Below, piece after piece: positions 26,346-35,386 of a stretch of 36,632 nt of DNA. Within the stretch, counting starts at the first letter, position 1. The number at the start of each line of letters is the position of its first letter. The translations under genes were made by a program, and so were the position numbers. The notes under the pieces were generated by a model, which had not been told where the DNA came from, searched no databases, and saw nothing but the letters and a program-made list of their open reading frames with translations. The DNA is from Streptomyces sp. SID3343 (GTDB lineage: Bacteria > Actinomycetota > Actinomycetes > Streptomycetales > Streptomycetaceae): NCBI RefSeq assembly GCF_009865215.1, contig NZ_WWJX01000143.1:1-36632 (forward strand). The letters are read 5' to 3'.

Positions 26346-26897
26346 TCAGGCGTCCATCAGCGCGGCGGCGTCCAGGGTGTCGCCACCCTTCTGCCAGTTG
26401 CAGGGGCACAGTTCGTCGGTCTGCAGCGCGTCGAGGACACGCAGGACCTCGTCGGGGTTGCGGCCCACCGAGCCGGCGGTGACCATGACGAACTGGATCT
26501 CGTTGTTCGGGTCGATGATGAAGACCGCGCGGTCCGCGACACCGTCGGCGTTGAGCACGCCGGCGGCCGAGGACAGCTCGCGCTTGAGGTCCGACAGCAT
26601 CGGGAACGGCAGGTCGGTCAGGTCCGGGTGGTCCTTGCGCCAGGCCAGGTGCACGAACTCGGAGTCCACGGACACGCCGAGCAGCTGCGCGTCACGGTCG
26701 GCGAAGTCGTCGTTGAGACGGCCGAACGCGGCGATCTCGGTCGGACATACGAAGGTGAAGTCCTTCGGCCAGAAGAACACCACGCGCCACTTGCCGTCGT
26801 ACGACTTGTTCGTGATCTGCTCGAACGCCTTGTCGGCCTCCAGCGAAACAACGCCGGTGAGGTCGTACTCGGGGAACTGGTTACCGACAGTAAGCAC
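26346..26897 (-). CDS. ahpC: Alkyl hydroperoxide reductase AhpC (2-Cys peroxiredoxin)
   Basis: 183 residues from GTG 26897, with GGAGGAG 5 nt upstream. It reduces organic peroxides, hydrogen peroxide and peroxynitrite in the cytoplasm. The peroxidatic Cys is in [10 protein letters not shown]. The resolving Cys is in the C-terminal LCPCNWQKG, which carries two Cys. This C-x-C form is typical of the actinobacterial AhpC type that works with AhpD. It is first in the ahpC-ahpD operon and diverges from oxyR. Confidence 0.96.
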   Translation of the reverse strand: MLTVGNQFPEYDLTGVVSLEADKAFEQITNKSYDGKWRVVFFWPKDFTFVCPTEIAAFGRLNDDFADRDAQLLGVSVDSEFVHLAWRKDHPDLTDLPFPMLSDLKRELSSAAGVLNADGVADRAVFIIDPNNEIQFVMVTAGSVGRNPDEVLRVLDALQTDELCPCNWQKGGDTLDAAALMDA

Positions 26898-27310
26898 TGC
26901 GTCTCCTCCGTGCGGGGGCCGGGAGGGCAGGTTCACCTTCCCGGTCGGACGTACGTTGATCACGATGCCACAGGGAAATTGATAGATGAAATAAGCAATG
27001 CCGCGATCATTGATCGCCACCGCCTATCAGTGCGTGTCGTATCGGAGACCAGGTCAATCCATACGATCAGCCGATCGCATCGCACGCGGAGGGCGCCGAG
27101 GAGCATACGCGCAGCGGGCTCGGATCCCGAATTCCCCGTACGGCGCCGGCTCGCCGACGGGCCGCCCGACGGGCCGCGCAGCCACCGAAGGCGGCCCGTC
27201 GCGTTCCGACGACAGCCGTGATCGATTGCGGACCGTAGTCGGTCGCGCCCGACAGCCGACCTGCCGGCTATCGTTGAGCGGGTAGGGGCTCGGAGGGGCT
27301 CGGACCGCAC
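26898..27310. promoter_or_regulatory. ahpC-oxyR divergent control region
   Basis: 413 bp with no gene seen. The part near ahpC (26960-27060) is AT-rich for this genome. It contains GCGATCATTGATCGC, a perfect palindrome with 7-bp arms at 27003-27017, and several ATAG/CTAT-like fragments (ATTGATAG near 26978, CCTATCAG near 27023). OxyR tetramers bind such spaced sites, and control of ahpCD from this region is well known in actinomycetes. The exact boxes are not certain. Confidence 0.5.
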
Positions 27311-28261
27311 GTGAACACTCGTCAGGTGGTTTCCATCAGTACTCGCACGCCCACGTTGTCGCAGCTCAGAGCGTTTGCCGCAGTCGCCGACTACCTGCAC
27401 TTCCGGGACGCCGCCGCAGCCGTCGGCACCAGCCAGCCCGCGCTGTCCGGGGCGATCGCGGCCCTGGAGGAAGCGCTCGGTACCCACCTGGTCGAGCGGA
27501 CCACCCGCCGGGTCCTGCTCACCCCCGCCGGCGAGCGGGTCGCCCGGCACACCCGCCGGGTGCTCGACGCGCTCGCCGACCTGGTCGACGAGGCCGAGTC
27601 CGCGCGCCGGCCGTTCACCGGGCCGCTGCACCTCGGGGTGATCCCCACGGTCGCGCCCTACGTCCTGCCCGCGCTGCTGCGCCTGGCGCGCGAGGAGTAC
27701 CCCGAACTCCAGCTCTACGTCCACGAGGAGCAGACCGGCTCGCTCCTGGACGGACTCACCAGCGGGCGGCTGGACCTGCTGCTGCTCGCGCTGCCCTCGG
27801 GCATCGGCGGCGTCGAGGAAATCCCGCTCTACGAAGAGGACTTCACCCTGATCGTGCCCGAAGGCCACCCGCTGGCCGGGCGCGAGGACGTGCCGCGCTC
27901 GGCGCTGCGCGGGCTTGACGTACTGCTCCTGGACGAGGGGCACTGCCTGCGCGACCAAGCCCTCGACGTGTGCCGCGAGGTCGGCGTGGGCGAGGCGGGG
28001 GCCACCCGCGCGGCGAGCCTGCCGACGCTGGTGCAACTGGTCGCGGGCGGACTGGGCGTCACGCTGTTGCCGCAGACCGCGATCGACGTGGAGACCCGCC
28101 CCGGATCGCAGCTCGCGGTGTCCCGGTTCGCGGCGCCGGCCCCGTACCGGCGCATCGGCCTGACGATGCGGTCCAGCACGGGGCGCGGCGAGGAGTTCGC
28201 CGAACTCGCGGTGGCCTTGCGGCGCGCGGTCGGCGGGCTGCCGGTGCGGGTGGTGGAGTGA
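27311..28261 (+). CDS. oxyR: OxyR-type LysR regulator
   Basis: 316 residues from GTG 27311; no strong ribosome site near it, so the first 10-15 residues are uncertain. Residues about 15-75 are the LysR winged HTH (TLSQLRAFAAVADYLHFRDA in part, then GTSQPALSGAIAALEEALG). The effector domain holds the peroxide-sensing Cys pair in LLLDEGHCLRDQALDVC, with the EGHCLR motif of OxyR. Oxidation forms a disulfide and activates target genes. It is divergent from ahpC-ahpD, its expected target. Confidence 0.93.
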   Translation: MNTRQVVSISTRTPTLSQLRAFAAVADYLHFRDAAAAVGTSQPALSGAIAALEEALGTHLVERTTRRVLLTPAGERVARHTRRVLDALADLVDEAESARRPFTGPLHLGVIPTVAPYVLPALLRLAREEYPELQLYVHEEQTGSLLDGLTSGRLDLLLLALPSGIGGVEEIPLYEEDFTLIVPEGHPLAGREDVPRSALRGLDVLLLDEGHCLRDQALDVCREVGVGEAGATRAASLPTLVQLVAGGLGVTLLPQTAIDVETRPGSQLAVSRFAAPAPYRRIGLTMRSSTGRGEEFAELAVALRRAVGGLPVRVVE

Positions 28262-28273
28262 CGGCGTGCGGGC

Positions 28274-29206
28274 CTATCCGGGCACGTGGTGGGTGCGCCG
28301 GAATTCGATCACCTGGAGCAGGCTCGGGTCGGTGAGCATCCTCGCCACCTGCTCCACGGACATCGGTGGATTGCGCTTCTTGTCGCCGTCCGCGCTGACG
28401 ATCAACATGATTTGCACGTCCTTGTAGTCGAAGAGCGCGTAGGGGGAACGCTGCAGGTCGATCCAAGGGTCTCGCGGGGTCGGTTGGTCCCACGACGCGC
28501 TGCCGATGTTGCGCACGCTGAACACGGTGCCGTCGGGCATTTTCCCGTCCGCGCACTGGCCGGCCGGCGGCTGGTACACCCGAGTGTCGGTGCACGCCAG
28601 GTTGCCGGACGCCTTGCGGGGCACCACGCTCTCGGGCACCTTCGTCGAGCCCGGATCCGCAGCCACGGGAGGGAGCGGCCGGACGTCGAACATGACGGTG
28701 TACGTGCCACGCTCCGATGTCAGCTCGAAGTGCGCCGGGTCGATGTTCGGAACCTGCATCCGGCCCATCTCCGGTGGTAGCAGCTTCACCAGCACGTCCG
28801 CGACCTTTTGCTTGTACGCGTACTGGAACTCGACGTCGGACCTGGTCGGTTGGTCGTCGGAACCTTCCTCCAGCGGAGTCCAGGTGGTGACCGGATATGC
28901 CGTCGTCGGGGCCGCCAACGACCGGTCGGTAGGCCAATTGGACGGCCGGAGCGGCATGTCGGGAGTCCACGTGGTCCCTGCGGGCGCCGAGTCGGTCGCC
29001 AACATCCTCGGCAGCAATACCGTAGGAGCGGCAACGGCCGCCACCGTTCCCACCAGCACCGCGCCCACGACCGCGCGCGAACGCAGCCGTCGGCGGCGTC
29101 CCTCGCGTACCGCGCCCGGCACGAGGTCTCGCAGCGGCGGCAACTCGTCGACGGCCCGGTCCAGGACCGCCCTGAAGTCCTGTTCGTCTCGATAGCCCTG
29201 CGGCAT
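28274..29206 (-). CDS. Membrane-anchored protein encoded with SigE-family sigma factor
   Basis: 310 residues from ATG 29206, 9 nt after the sigma factor stop. A short basic cytoplasmic part (residues 1-40, ending RRRRLRSR) leads into one membrane helix (about 43-65). The remaining 240 residues lie outside, with two Cys (in LACTDT and GQCADG) that could form a disulfide. No known domain is recognised and no zinc-binding anti-sigma motif is seen. Genes placed after SigE-family sigma factors in streptomycetes often encode such single-pass proteins, which may act as anti-sigma factors or sensors. That role is inferred only from position and topology. Confidence 0.75.
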   Translation of the reverse strand: MPQGYRDEQDFRAVLDRAVDELPPLRDLVPGAVREGRRRRLRSRAVVGAVLVGTVAAVAAPTVLLPRMLATDSAPAGTTWTPDMPLRPSNWPTDRSLAAPTTAYPVTTWTPLEEGSDDQPTRSDVEFQYAYKQKVADVLVKLLPPEMGRMQVPNIDPAHFELTSERGTYTVMFDVRPLPPVAADPGSTKVPESVVPRKASGNLACTDTRVYQPPAGQCADGKMPDGTVFSVRNIGSASWDQPTPRDPWIDLQRSPYALFDYKDVQIMLIVSADGDKKRNPPMSVEQVARMLTDPSLLQVIEFRRTHHVPG

Positions 29207-29215
29207 GACGATCCC

Positions 29216-29719
29216 TCAACTCTCGGTCGCGTACAGGTGGAGTTCGCCGAGTTCGGCGCGGAGTTTGGCCATCGAACGCGCGCACTGGCTCTTCACGTTG
29301 CCCGGACTGCAGCGCATGAGCGCGGCGACGTGCTCCACGCTCAGGTCCTCCCAGTAGCGCAGGATGACCATGACCCGGGGCTTGGGCGGCAGTGTGGCCA
29401 GCGCCGCGAGCAGGGTGAGCCGCAGATCGCTGTGGTGGTCGACGAACGTGGGTGTGTCGTCGACTTCGAATGCGCCGCGTTCTCGCCGACGGCCGCGCTG
29501 TTCGGCCAGGAAGGTACGGCTGAGCACGGTCTTGGCGTACGCGTCGAGGTTGTCCGCGCGGCTCGCCCGCTTCCAGTGCTGGAACAGCTTGGCGAGCGTG
29601 GTCTGGGTGAGGTCCTGCGCGCGGTCGGCGTCGCCACAGAGCAGGTACGCGGTTCGGTAGAGCCGGTGTTGGCGTGCTCTCGCGTACTCCTCGAAGTCTC
29701 GTTGCCCGGTAGTCGGCAT
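29216..29719 (-). CDS. ECF sigma factor, streptomycete SigE family
   Basis: 167 residues from ATG 29719, with GGGGGAGG upstream. Region 2 is FEEYARARQHRLYRTAYLLCGDADRAQDL (in parts: RLYRTAYLLCGD, RAQDLTQTTLAKLF). Region 4 is LPPKPRVMVILRYWEDLS followed by EHVAALMRCSPGNVKSQCARSM (in parts), with the HTH near NVKSQCARSMAKLR. It directs RNA polymerase to a small set of promoters. The downstream membrane protein is the probable partner. The signal is not known. Confidence 0.92.
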   Translation of the reverse strand: MPTTGQRDFEEYARARQHRLYRTAYLLCGDADRAQDLTQTTLAKLFQHWKRASRADNLDAYAKTVLSRTFLAEQRGRRRERGAFEVDDTPTFVDHHSDLRLTLLAALATLPPKPRVMVILRYWEDLSVEHVAALMRCSPGNVKSQCARSMAKLRAELGELHLYATES

Positions 29720-29785
29720 CCGGCCTCCCCCTTGGTGTCACCTCTCTCAGAGCGGCGAAGTTCCGAAAGGGTTGCACCGAACCCG

Positions 29786-29803
29786 GATCCCGATCCCGAT
29801 CCC
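29786..29803. repeat. Hexanucleotide tandem repeat (GATCCC)3
   Basis: Three exact copies of GATCCC in the gap between the sigma factor promoter and the DUF402 gene. A related degenerate array is inside the 3' end of lutA at 34306-34350. Confidence 0.85.
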
Positions 29804-29840
29804 GGACCGTCGGCTCTCGGTCCCGCCCCCGGACACGGGT

Positions 29841-29864
29841 CGGGCCCGACCGAAGTCGGGCCCG
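29841..29864 (-). terminator. Hairpin after DUF402 gene
   Basis: Perfect 10-bp arms CGGGCCCGAC / GTCGGGCCCG with a CGAA loop, 15 bp after the DUF402 stop on the minus strand. No T-run follows. Confidence 0.7.
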
Positions 29865-29878
29865 GGTGTGCCGCGTCG

Positions 29879-30565
29879 CTACGCGCTGCGCACGTTGTCC
29901 GCCCAGTTGTCCGGGAGTTGGGGCAGCGGCCACGCGGGGTCCGGGCGCCAGTTCTCCCAACCCCCGTCGAACGGCGCGCCCCACGCCCGGATCGCCTCGA
30001 CCGCCTCGCGCCCCTCGGCCTCGATCGCCGCGACCTGTTCGTCGGTGAGCCGGCCCGCCTCGCGGGACGCGGCGAGTTCGTCCTCGTCCTTGTACTCCCA
30101 CCGGCGATCGGGGGTGACCCACACGTCGAGCACGTGGTCCTCGGTGTCCACGCCGCCCGACCAACGCGCGCGCGGACGTTCGAGGTTGACGTACCAACCG
30201 GAGAAGCGCCAGTTCGGCTGCCAGAACAGCCACACCGACCACGGTTCGCCCGGGCGGGCGAGCATCAGCACCCCGGTCCCGGTCCACTCCACGATCGAGG
30301 GGATCCGGCCGAGCCGGAATCTGCGCTCGATCGGCGCGGTCCGGATATCGGATCCGTCGGGCAACATGGGCTTGACCCTGGACGTGCCCCCCGCGAGCCA
30401 CACCGCGAGTTGGTCGGGTTCGTCGCGAACCACGGTCACCGGACGGCAGTCCAGAACCTGTTCGTTTCGCAGATAGCGCCAGAGCACCTGGTCGCCGGGG
30501 GACCAGGTGCCGGCTGCCGACCGTGGGTCTTCGAAGTGCTCGTGCATACGCAAGATATTGGACAT
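29879..30565 (-). CDS. DUF402 (FomD-like) phosphohydrolase
   Basis: 228 residues from ATG 30565; ATG 30547 is a second option. The family block is clear in the middle: WYVNLERPRARWSGGVDTEDHVLD followed by VTPDRRWEYKDEDEL (in parts: WYVNLE, GVDTEDHVLDVWV, YKDEDEL). The acidic residues are the metal ligands. Related DUF402 proteins hydrolyse nucleoside diphosphates or, in FomD, a cytidylylated fosfomycin intermediate. Here there is no fosfomycin context, so a housekeeping nucleotide hydrolase is more likely. Trp content is high (14 or so). Confidence 0.85.
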   Translation of the reverse strand: MSNILRMHEHFEDPRSAAGTWSPGDQVLWRYLRNEQVLDCRPVTVVRDEPDQLAVWLAGGTSRVKPMLPDGSDIRTAPIERRFRLGRIPSIVEWTGTGVLMLARPGEPWSVWLFWQPNWRFSGWYVNLERPRARWSGGVDTEDHVLDVWVTPDRRWEYKDEDELAASREAGRLTDEQVAAIEAEGREAVEAIRAWGAPFDGGWENWRPDPAWPLPQLPDNWADNVRSA

Positions 30566-30642
30566 GACCTTGGTTTACCCAGTGCCCGTGACACCTGACC
30601 GTGGGTCATGTTACGGGTGGGCCATGCTCAGGCGATGGATCT

Positions 30643-32043
<1,401 letters not shown>

Positions 32044-32137
32044 CGTTGCGCCCTCTCCTGTAGTGCTCCTCGGGAACAACCGTGCGTCGGCTCGGCCTCT
32101 TCCCGAGAGGCACCTACCCAATCACCCACCTGCCGGG

Positions 32138-32779
32138 CTATCCGATGACCACCACGTGCAGCGTGCGCGGGCCGTGCACGCCCTCCACCCGCTCCAGTTC
32201 GATGTCGCTGGTCGCCGACGGACCGGAGATCCACGTCTGCGGGCGTCGCGGGTCGAGCCGGGCGACCGCCTCCGGGACCGTCCCCACGATCTGGTCCACG
32301 CGCACGACACACAGGTGGTAGTCGGGCAGCAGGGTCAGCACGCGGCGGCCCTGGTCGGGCCCGGTGTCCAGGACGATCGTGCCGGTCTCGGCGATCGCCA
32401 GCGCGCAGCCCGTGGCCACCGCGTCGATCTCGCCGATTTCCTCCTGGGTCAGCGCGGGGGAGTCCACGACGAGTTCGGCGCCGACCCGGGTGAGCCAGTC
32501 GAGCCGCCTTCCGGGCGGCACCACCAGCCGGGTGACGCCGGCGGCGCGCAGCAGTTCGTTCGTACCCCGGAGCAGGTCGCGCGCGTCGTCCACGTGCAGC
32601 ACGGTGGCCTCGTAGTCGGCGACGCGCTCCGCGAAGCGGCCGGCGACGTCCAGACCCGCGGGACGCTCGCGGCGGTAGGTCCGGCGCACCGGGGCCGGCT
32701 TGGGTCGGTCGTCGAGGGCGGTGCGCAGGCGGTCCAGGACCACCGTGCGGGCGTCGCGGTCGAACTCGTCGGGCTGCAT
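32138..32779 (-). CDS. lutC: LUD-domain lactate utilization protein LutC
   Basis: 213 residues from ATG 32779, which has GGAGG at a 7-nt distance. ATG 32785, overlapping the lutB stop, sits only 1 nt from that site. The LUD domain fills most of the chain, with GVTRLVVPPGRRLDW, the conserved AIAETGTIVLDTGPDQGRR (in part) and PDYHLCVVRVDQIVGTVPEA (in part). LutABC oxidises L-lactate to pyruvate through iron-sulfur subunits. LutC is the cluster-free subunit. It is last in the lutA-lutB-lutC operon. Confidence 0.93.
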   Translation of the reverse strand: MQPDEFDRDARTVVLDRLRTALDDRPKPAPVRRTYRRERPAGLDVAGRFAERVADYEATVLHVDDARDLLRGTNELLRAAGVTRLVVPPGRRLDWLTRVGAELVVDSPALTQEEIGEIDAVATGCALAIAETGTIVLDTGPDQGRRVLTLLPDYHLCVVRVDQIVGTVPEAVARLDPRRPQTWISGPSATSDIELERVEGVHGPRTLHVVVIG

Positions 32780-32781
32780 CG

Positions 32782-34293
32782 TCATGCCTCCGTGCCGCCG
32801 TCGGTGCGCTTGTACCAGGACCGGAAGGACTCCGGCGGCGGCGCGGGCGCGTCGCGGTCGGTGAACCACTCGCCGAGCGGGCCGGTGACCTTCCTGGGCA
32901 GCAACTTCTCGGGTAGGGGCAGTCGGCCGATCACGCCGTGCCTGGCGAACCGCGAGCCCATCCCGGCGACGTGCTGGGCGAGGCCGATTCGCCACGGCTT
33001 CTCGAAGGCCCACTGGACGGCCTTCATGCCGGCCGCCTCGGCCCGGTCGTGCGGCCCGCGTCCGCCGTCCACCACCTGGGCCCGCAGATGCAGCAACACG
33101 TCGGGGATGTCGATGCGTACCGGGCACGCGTCGAAGCACGCGCCGCACAGCGAGGACGCGAACGGCAACGACGCGGTCTGCGCGTCCACGGGGTGCTTGG
33201 CGATGCCGCGCAGCTGCGGGGTGAGGATCGCGCCGATGGGACCCGGATACACCGAGCCGTAGGCGTGCCCGCCGGTGCGTTCGTACACCGGGCACACGTT
33301 CAGGCATGCCGAGCATCTGATGCAGCGCAGTGCCTGCCGGCCCGTCGGATCGGACAGTACGTCGGAGCGGCCGTTGTCGAGCAGGATCAGGTGGAACTCC
33401 TGCGGTCCGTCGCCGGGGGTCACGCCGGTCCACATCGAGGTGTACGGGTTCATCCGCTCGCCCGTCGAACTGCGGGGCAGCAACTGGAGGAAGACCTCCA
33501 GGTCGCTCCACGTGGGCAACAGTTTCTCCACACCGAGCACGGTGATCAGCGTCTTGGGCAGGGTCAGGCACATGCGCCCGTTGCCCTCCGACTCCACGAC
33601 GCACACCGTGCCGGTGTCGGCGATCGCGAAGTTGCCGCCGGAGACCGCGACTTCGGCGCGCAGGAACTTCTCCCGCAAATGCCGGCGCGCGGCGGCGGCG
33701 AGCGCCGCGGGTTCGTCGCTCATGTGCGCGGGCGCGGGGCGACCGAACCTGCCCATCTCGCGCAGGAAGATCTCCCGGATCTGGGCGCGGTTGCGGTGGA
33801 TCGCCGGGACCAGGATGTGCGACGGGAGGTCCTCGCCGAGCTGCACGATGAGCTGCGCGAGATCGGTCTCCCACGCGTGGATGCCGGCGTCGGCCAGCGC
33901 ATTGTTGAGCTCGATCTCCTCGGTGACCATCGACTTGACCTTGATCACCTCGTCGACGCCCTTGGCCCGCGCGACGGCGACCACGATCGCGTTCGCCTCG
34001 TCCGCGTCGCGGGCCCAGTGCACGATGCCGCCGGCCGCGCGCACCGACGCCTCCAGGCGTTCGAGGAGTTCGGGCAGGCGGGCGAGCACGTCGTCCTTGA
34101 TCGCCTCGCCGGCGCGGCGCAGCAGTTCCCAGTCGGGCAGTTCCTCGACCACGGCCTCGCGCTTGGCGCGGATCGTGTGGGTGGCCTTGCGCAGGTTGGC
34201 GCGCTGGACGCCGTTCGCGAGCTCCTTGTGCGCGGCCTCGGGGAACGGCGGCATCCCTACGAACGTGGGTTCCCTGCGTACGGATGTGGTCAT
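32782..34293 (-). CDS. lutB: Iron-sulfur lactate oxidation subunit LutB
   Basis: 503 residues from ATG 34293, overlapping the lutA stop (ATGA). The N-terminal 300 residues are a LUD domain with GGNFAIADTGTVCVVESEGN (in part, SGGNFAIADTGT). The C-terminal part holds two 4Fe-4S motifs, CIRCSACLNVCPVY and CGACFDACPVRIDIP, followed by a WFTDRDAP segment and short tail. Length is slightly above the usual 470-480. Electrons from lactate pass through these clusters to the respiratory chain. Confidence 0.95.
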   Translation of the reverse strand: MTTSVRREPTFVGMPPFPEAAHKELANGVQRANLRKATHTIRAKREAVVEELPDWELLRRAGEAIKDDVLARLPELLERLEASVRAAGGIVHWARDADEANAIVVAVARAKGVDEVIKVKSMVTEEIELNNALADAGIHAWETDLAQLIVQLGEDLPSHILVPAIHRNRAQIREIFLREMGRFGRPAPAHMSDEPAALAAAARRHLREKFLRAEVAVSGGNFAIADTGTVCVVESEGNGRMCLTLPKTLITVLGVEKLLPTWSDLEVFLQLLPRSSTGERMNPYTSMWTGVTPGDGPQEFHLILLDNGRSDVLSDPTGRQALRCIRCSACLNVCPVYERTGGHAYGSVYPGPIGAILTPQLRGIAKHPVDAQTASLPFASSLCGACFDACPVRIDIPDVLLHLRAQVVDGGRGPHDRAEAAGMKAVQWAFEKPWRIGLAQHVAGMGSRFARHGVIGRLPLPEKLLPRKVTGPLGEWFTDRDAPAPPPESFRSWYKRTDGGTEA

Positions 34294-35213
34294 GACGTCG
34301 CCTCCGATCCCGATCCGTATCCCGGTCCCGATCCGTATGCCGATCCCGGCACCAGGCCCGAGAGGAGGTCGAAGCCGGTGCCGAGGCCGGGCGCGGTGCC
34401 GCCCGGCGGCTGGGGTGCGGGCTCGGTCCCGAACACTCGTGCGTGTTCCGACGTCAAGCTCGACGGATACGGCGCCACGTCGGACAGTGCTCCGCTGGAG
34501 GCAAGGATGTCGGCGAGGTGCAACACCCGTACGCCGGCGTGCTGCCGCGAGATCAGGCCGCCGATGTGGGTCAGGCACGAGTTGTCGCCCGCGCACAGGA
34601 CCTGCGCGCCCGATTCGAGCGTCGCGGTCACCTTGTCGGTGCCCATCGCGACCGACGTCTCGGTGTTCTTGACCGCGAACGTGCCGCCGAACCCGCAGCA
34701 CTCGTCGGCGCGTGGCAGGTCCACCAGGGTCAGGCCGCGCACCGCGCGCAGGAGCCGGGTGGGTCGATCGCCCACCCGCAGCAGCCGCAACGAGTGGCAG
34801 GTGGGGTGGTAGGCGACGCTGTGCGGGAAGTACGCGCCGACGTCGGTCACACCGAGCACGTCGACGAGGAACTCGCTGAACTCGTACACCTTGGGGGCCG
34901 TTCGCGCGACGCCGTCCACGAGCGCGCCGCCCGCCCGGCGGGCCACCGTCGCGTGGTGGTCGCGCACCATCGACGTGCACGAGCCGGACGGCACGATCAC
35001 CGCGTCGAAGTCCTCGAACGCGTCCACGAACGAGCGCACGAGCGGTACCGCGTCCCGGCGATAGCCGGAGTTGAAGTGCATCTGCCCGCAGCACACCTGG
35101 CCGTAGGGGAACTCCACCTCGTGTCCCAGACGACGCAGCACACGGACCACGGACTTCCCCGTTTCCGGGAAGAGCGTGTCGTTGAAGCACGTGATGAAAA
35201 GGGCAAGCCGCAC
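34290..35213 (-). CDS. lutA: Fe-S oxidoreductase LutA with added Gly/Ser-rich tail
   Basis: 307 residues from GTG 35213, with GGAGG 6 nt upstream. Two CCG domains are present: QVCCGQMHFNSGY near residue 41 and DECCGFGGTFAVKNTETS (in part, ECCGFGGTFA) near 173, plus AYHPTCHSLR. These bind a non-cubane iron-sulfur centre, as in heterodisulfide reductase B. The usual LutA is about 240 residues. This one carries some 55 extra at the C-terminus: a Pro-rich stretch (PAPQPPGGTAP) and then short G-S/P-x-Y-G-S repeats encoded by an 18-bp tandem repeat. First gene of the operon. Confidence 0.93.
   Translation of the reverse strand: MRLALFITCFNDTLFPETGKSVVRVLRRLGHEVEFPYGQVCCGQMHFNSGYRRDAVPLVRSFVDAFEDFDAVIVPSGSCTSMVRDHHATVARRAGGALVDGVARTAPKVYEFSEFLVDVLGVTDVGAYFPHSVAYHPTCHSLRLLRVGDRPTRLLRAVRGLTLVDLPRADECCGFGGTFAVKNTETSVAMGTDKVTATLESGAQVLCAGDNSCLTHIGGLISRQHAGVRVLHLADILASSGALSDVAPYPSSLTSEHARVFGTEPAPQPPGGTAPGLGTGFDLLSGLVPGSAYGSGPGYGSGSEATS
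34306..34350. repeat. 18-bp imperfect tandem repeat in the 3' end of lutA
   Basis: Units 34306-34323, 34324-34341 and a partial 34342-34350, built on GATCCCGATCCGTATCCC. On the minus strand they encode the GS-x-YGS tail of LutA. Units 1 and 2 differ at three positions. The core CGATCCCGATCC also occurs at 29791-29802. Confidence 0.85.
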
Positions 35214-35234
35214 AATTGACCTCCGCGATCGACT

Positions 35235-35253
35235 CTACGGATGTCCTCCGTAG
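35235..35253. promoter_or_regulatory. Inverted repeat upstream of lutA, possible operator
   Basis: CTACGGA and TCCGTAG (7-bp perfect arms, 5-nt spacer) lie 22-40 bp upstream of the lutA GTG, between promoter and ribosome site. No regulator gene is adjacent within the window. Confidence 0.5.
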
Positions 35254-35386
35254 GCGGCCCGGCCAAACCCGCCCGCCGCATCCGGTCGTGTGACGAGGGG
35301 CGTCTGCGGGGGCCCCGAGCAGCGTCCGCGGTGCCGGCGGGGGACGCCTCTCCGGAGCGCCGGGTTCCACCACGTAGGGTCGGGCC

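Noticed and set aside
28059-30401. 780-codon minus-strand frame spanning several genes
   Set aside because: It crosses the oxyR end, the sigma factor and its partner, and intergenic hairpins; composition is a typical Arg/Pro/Gly shadow.
29879-30565. Fosfomycin biosynthesis gene fomD
   Set aside because: DUF402 proteins are common in actinomycetes and no other fosfomycin gene is nearby.
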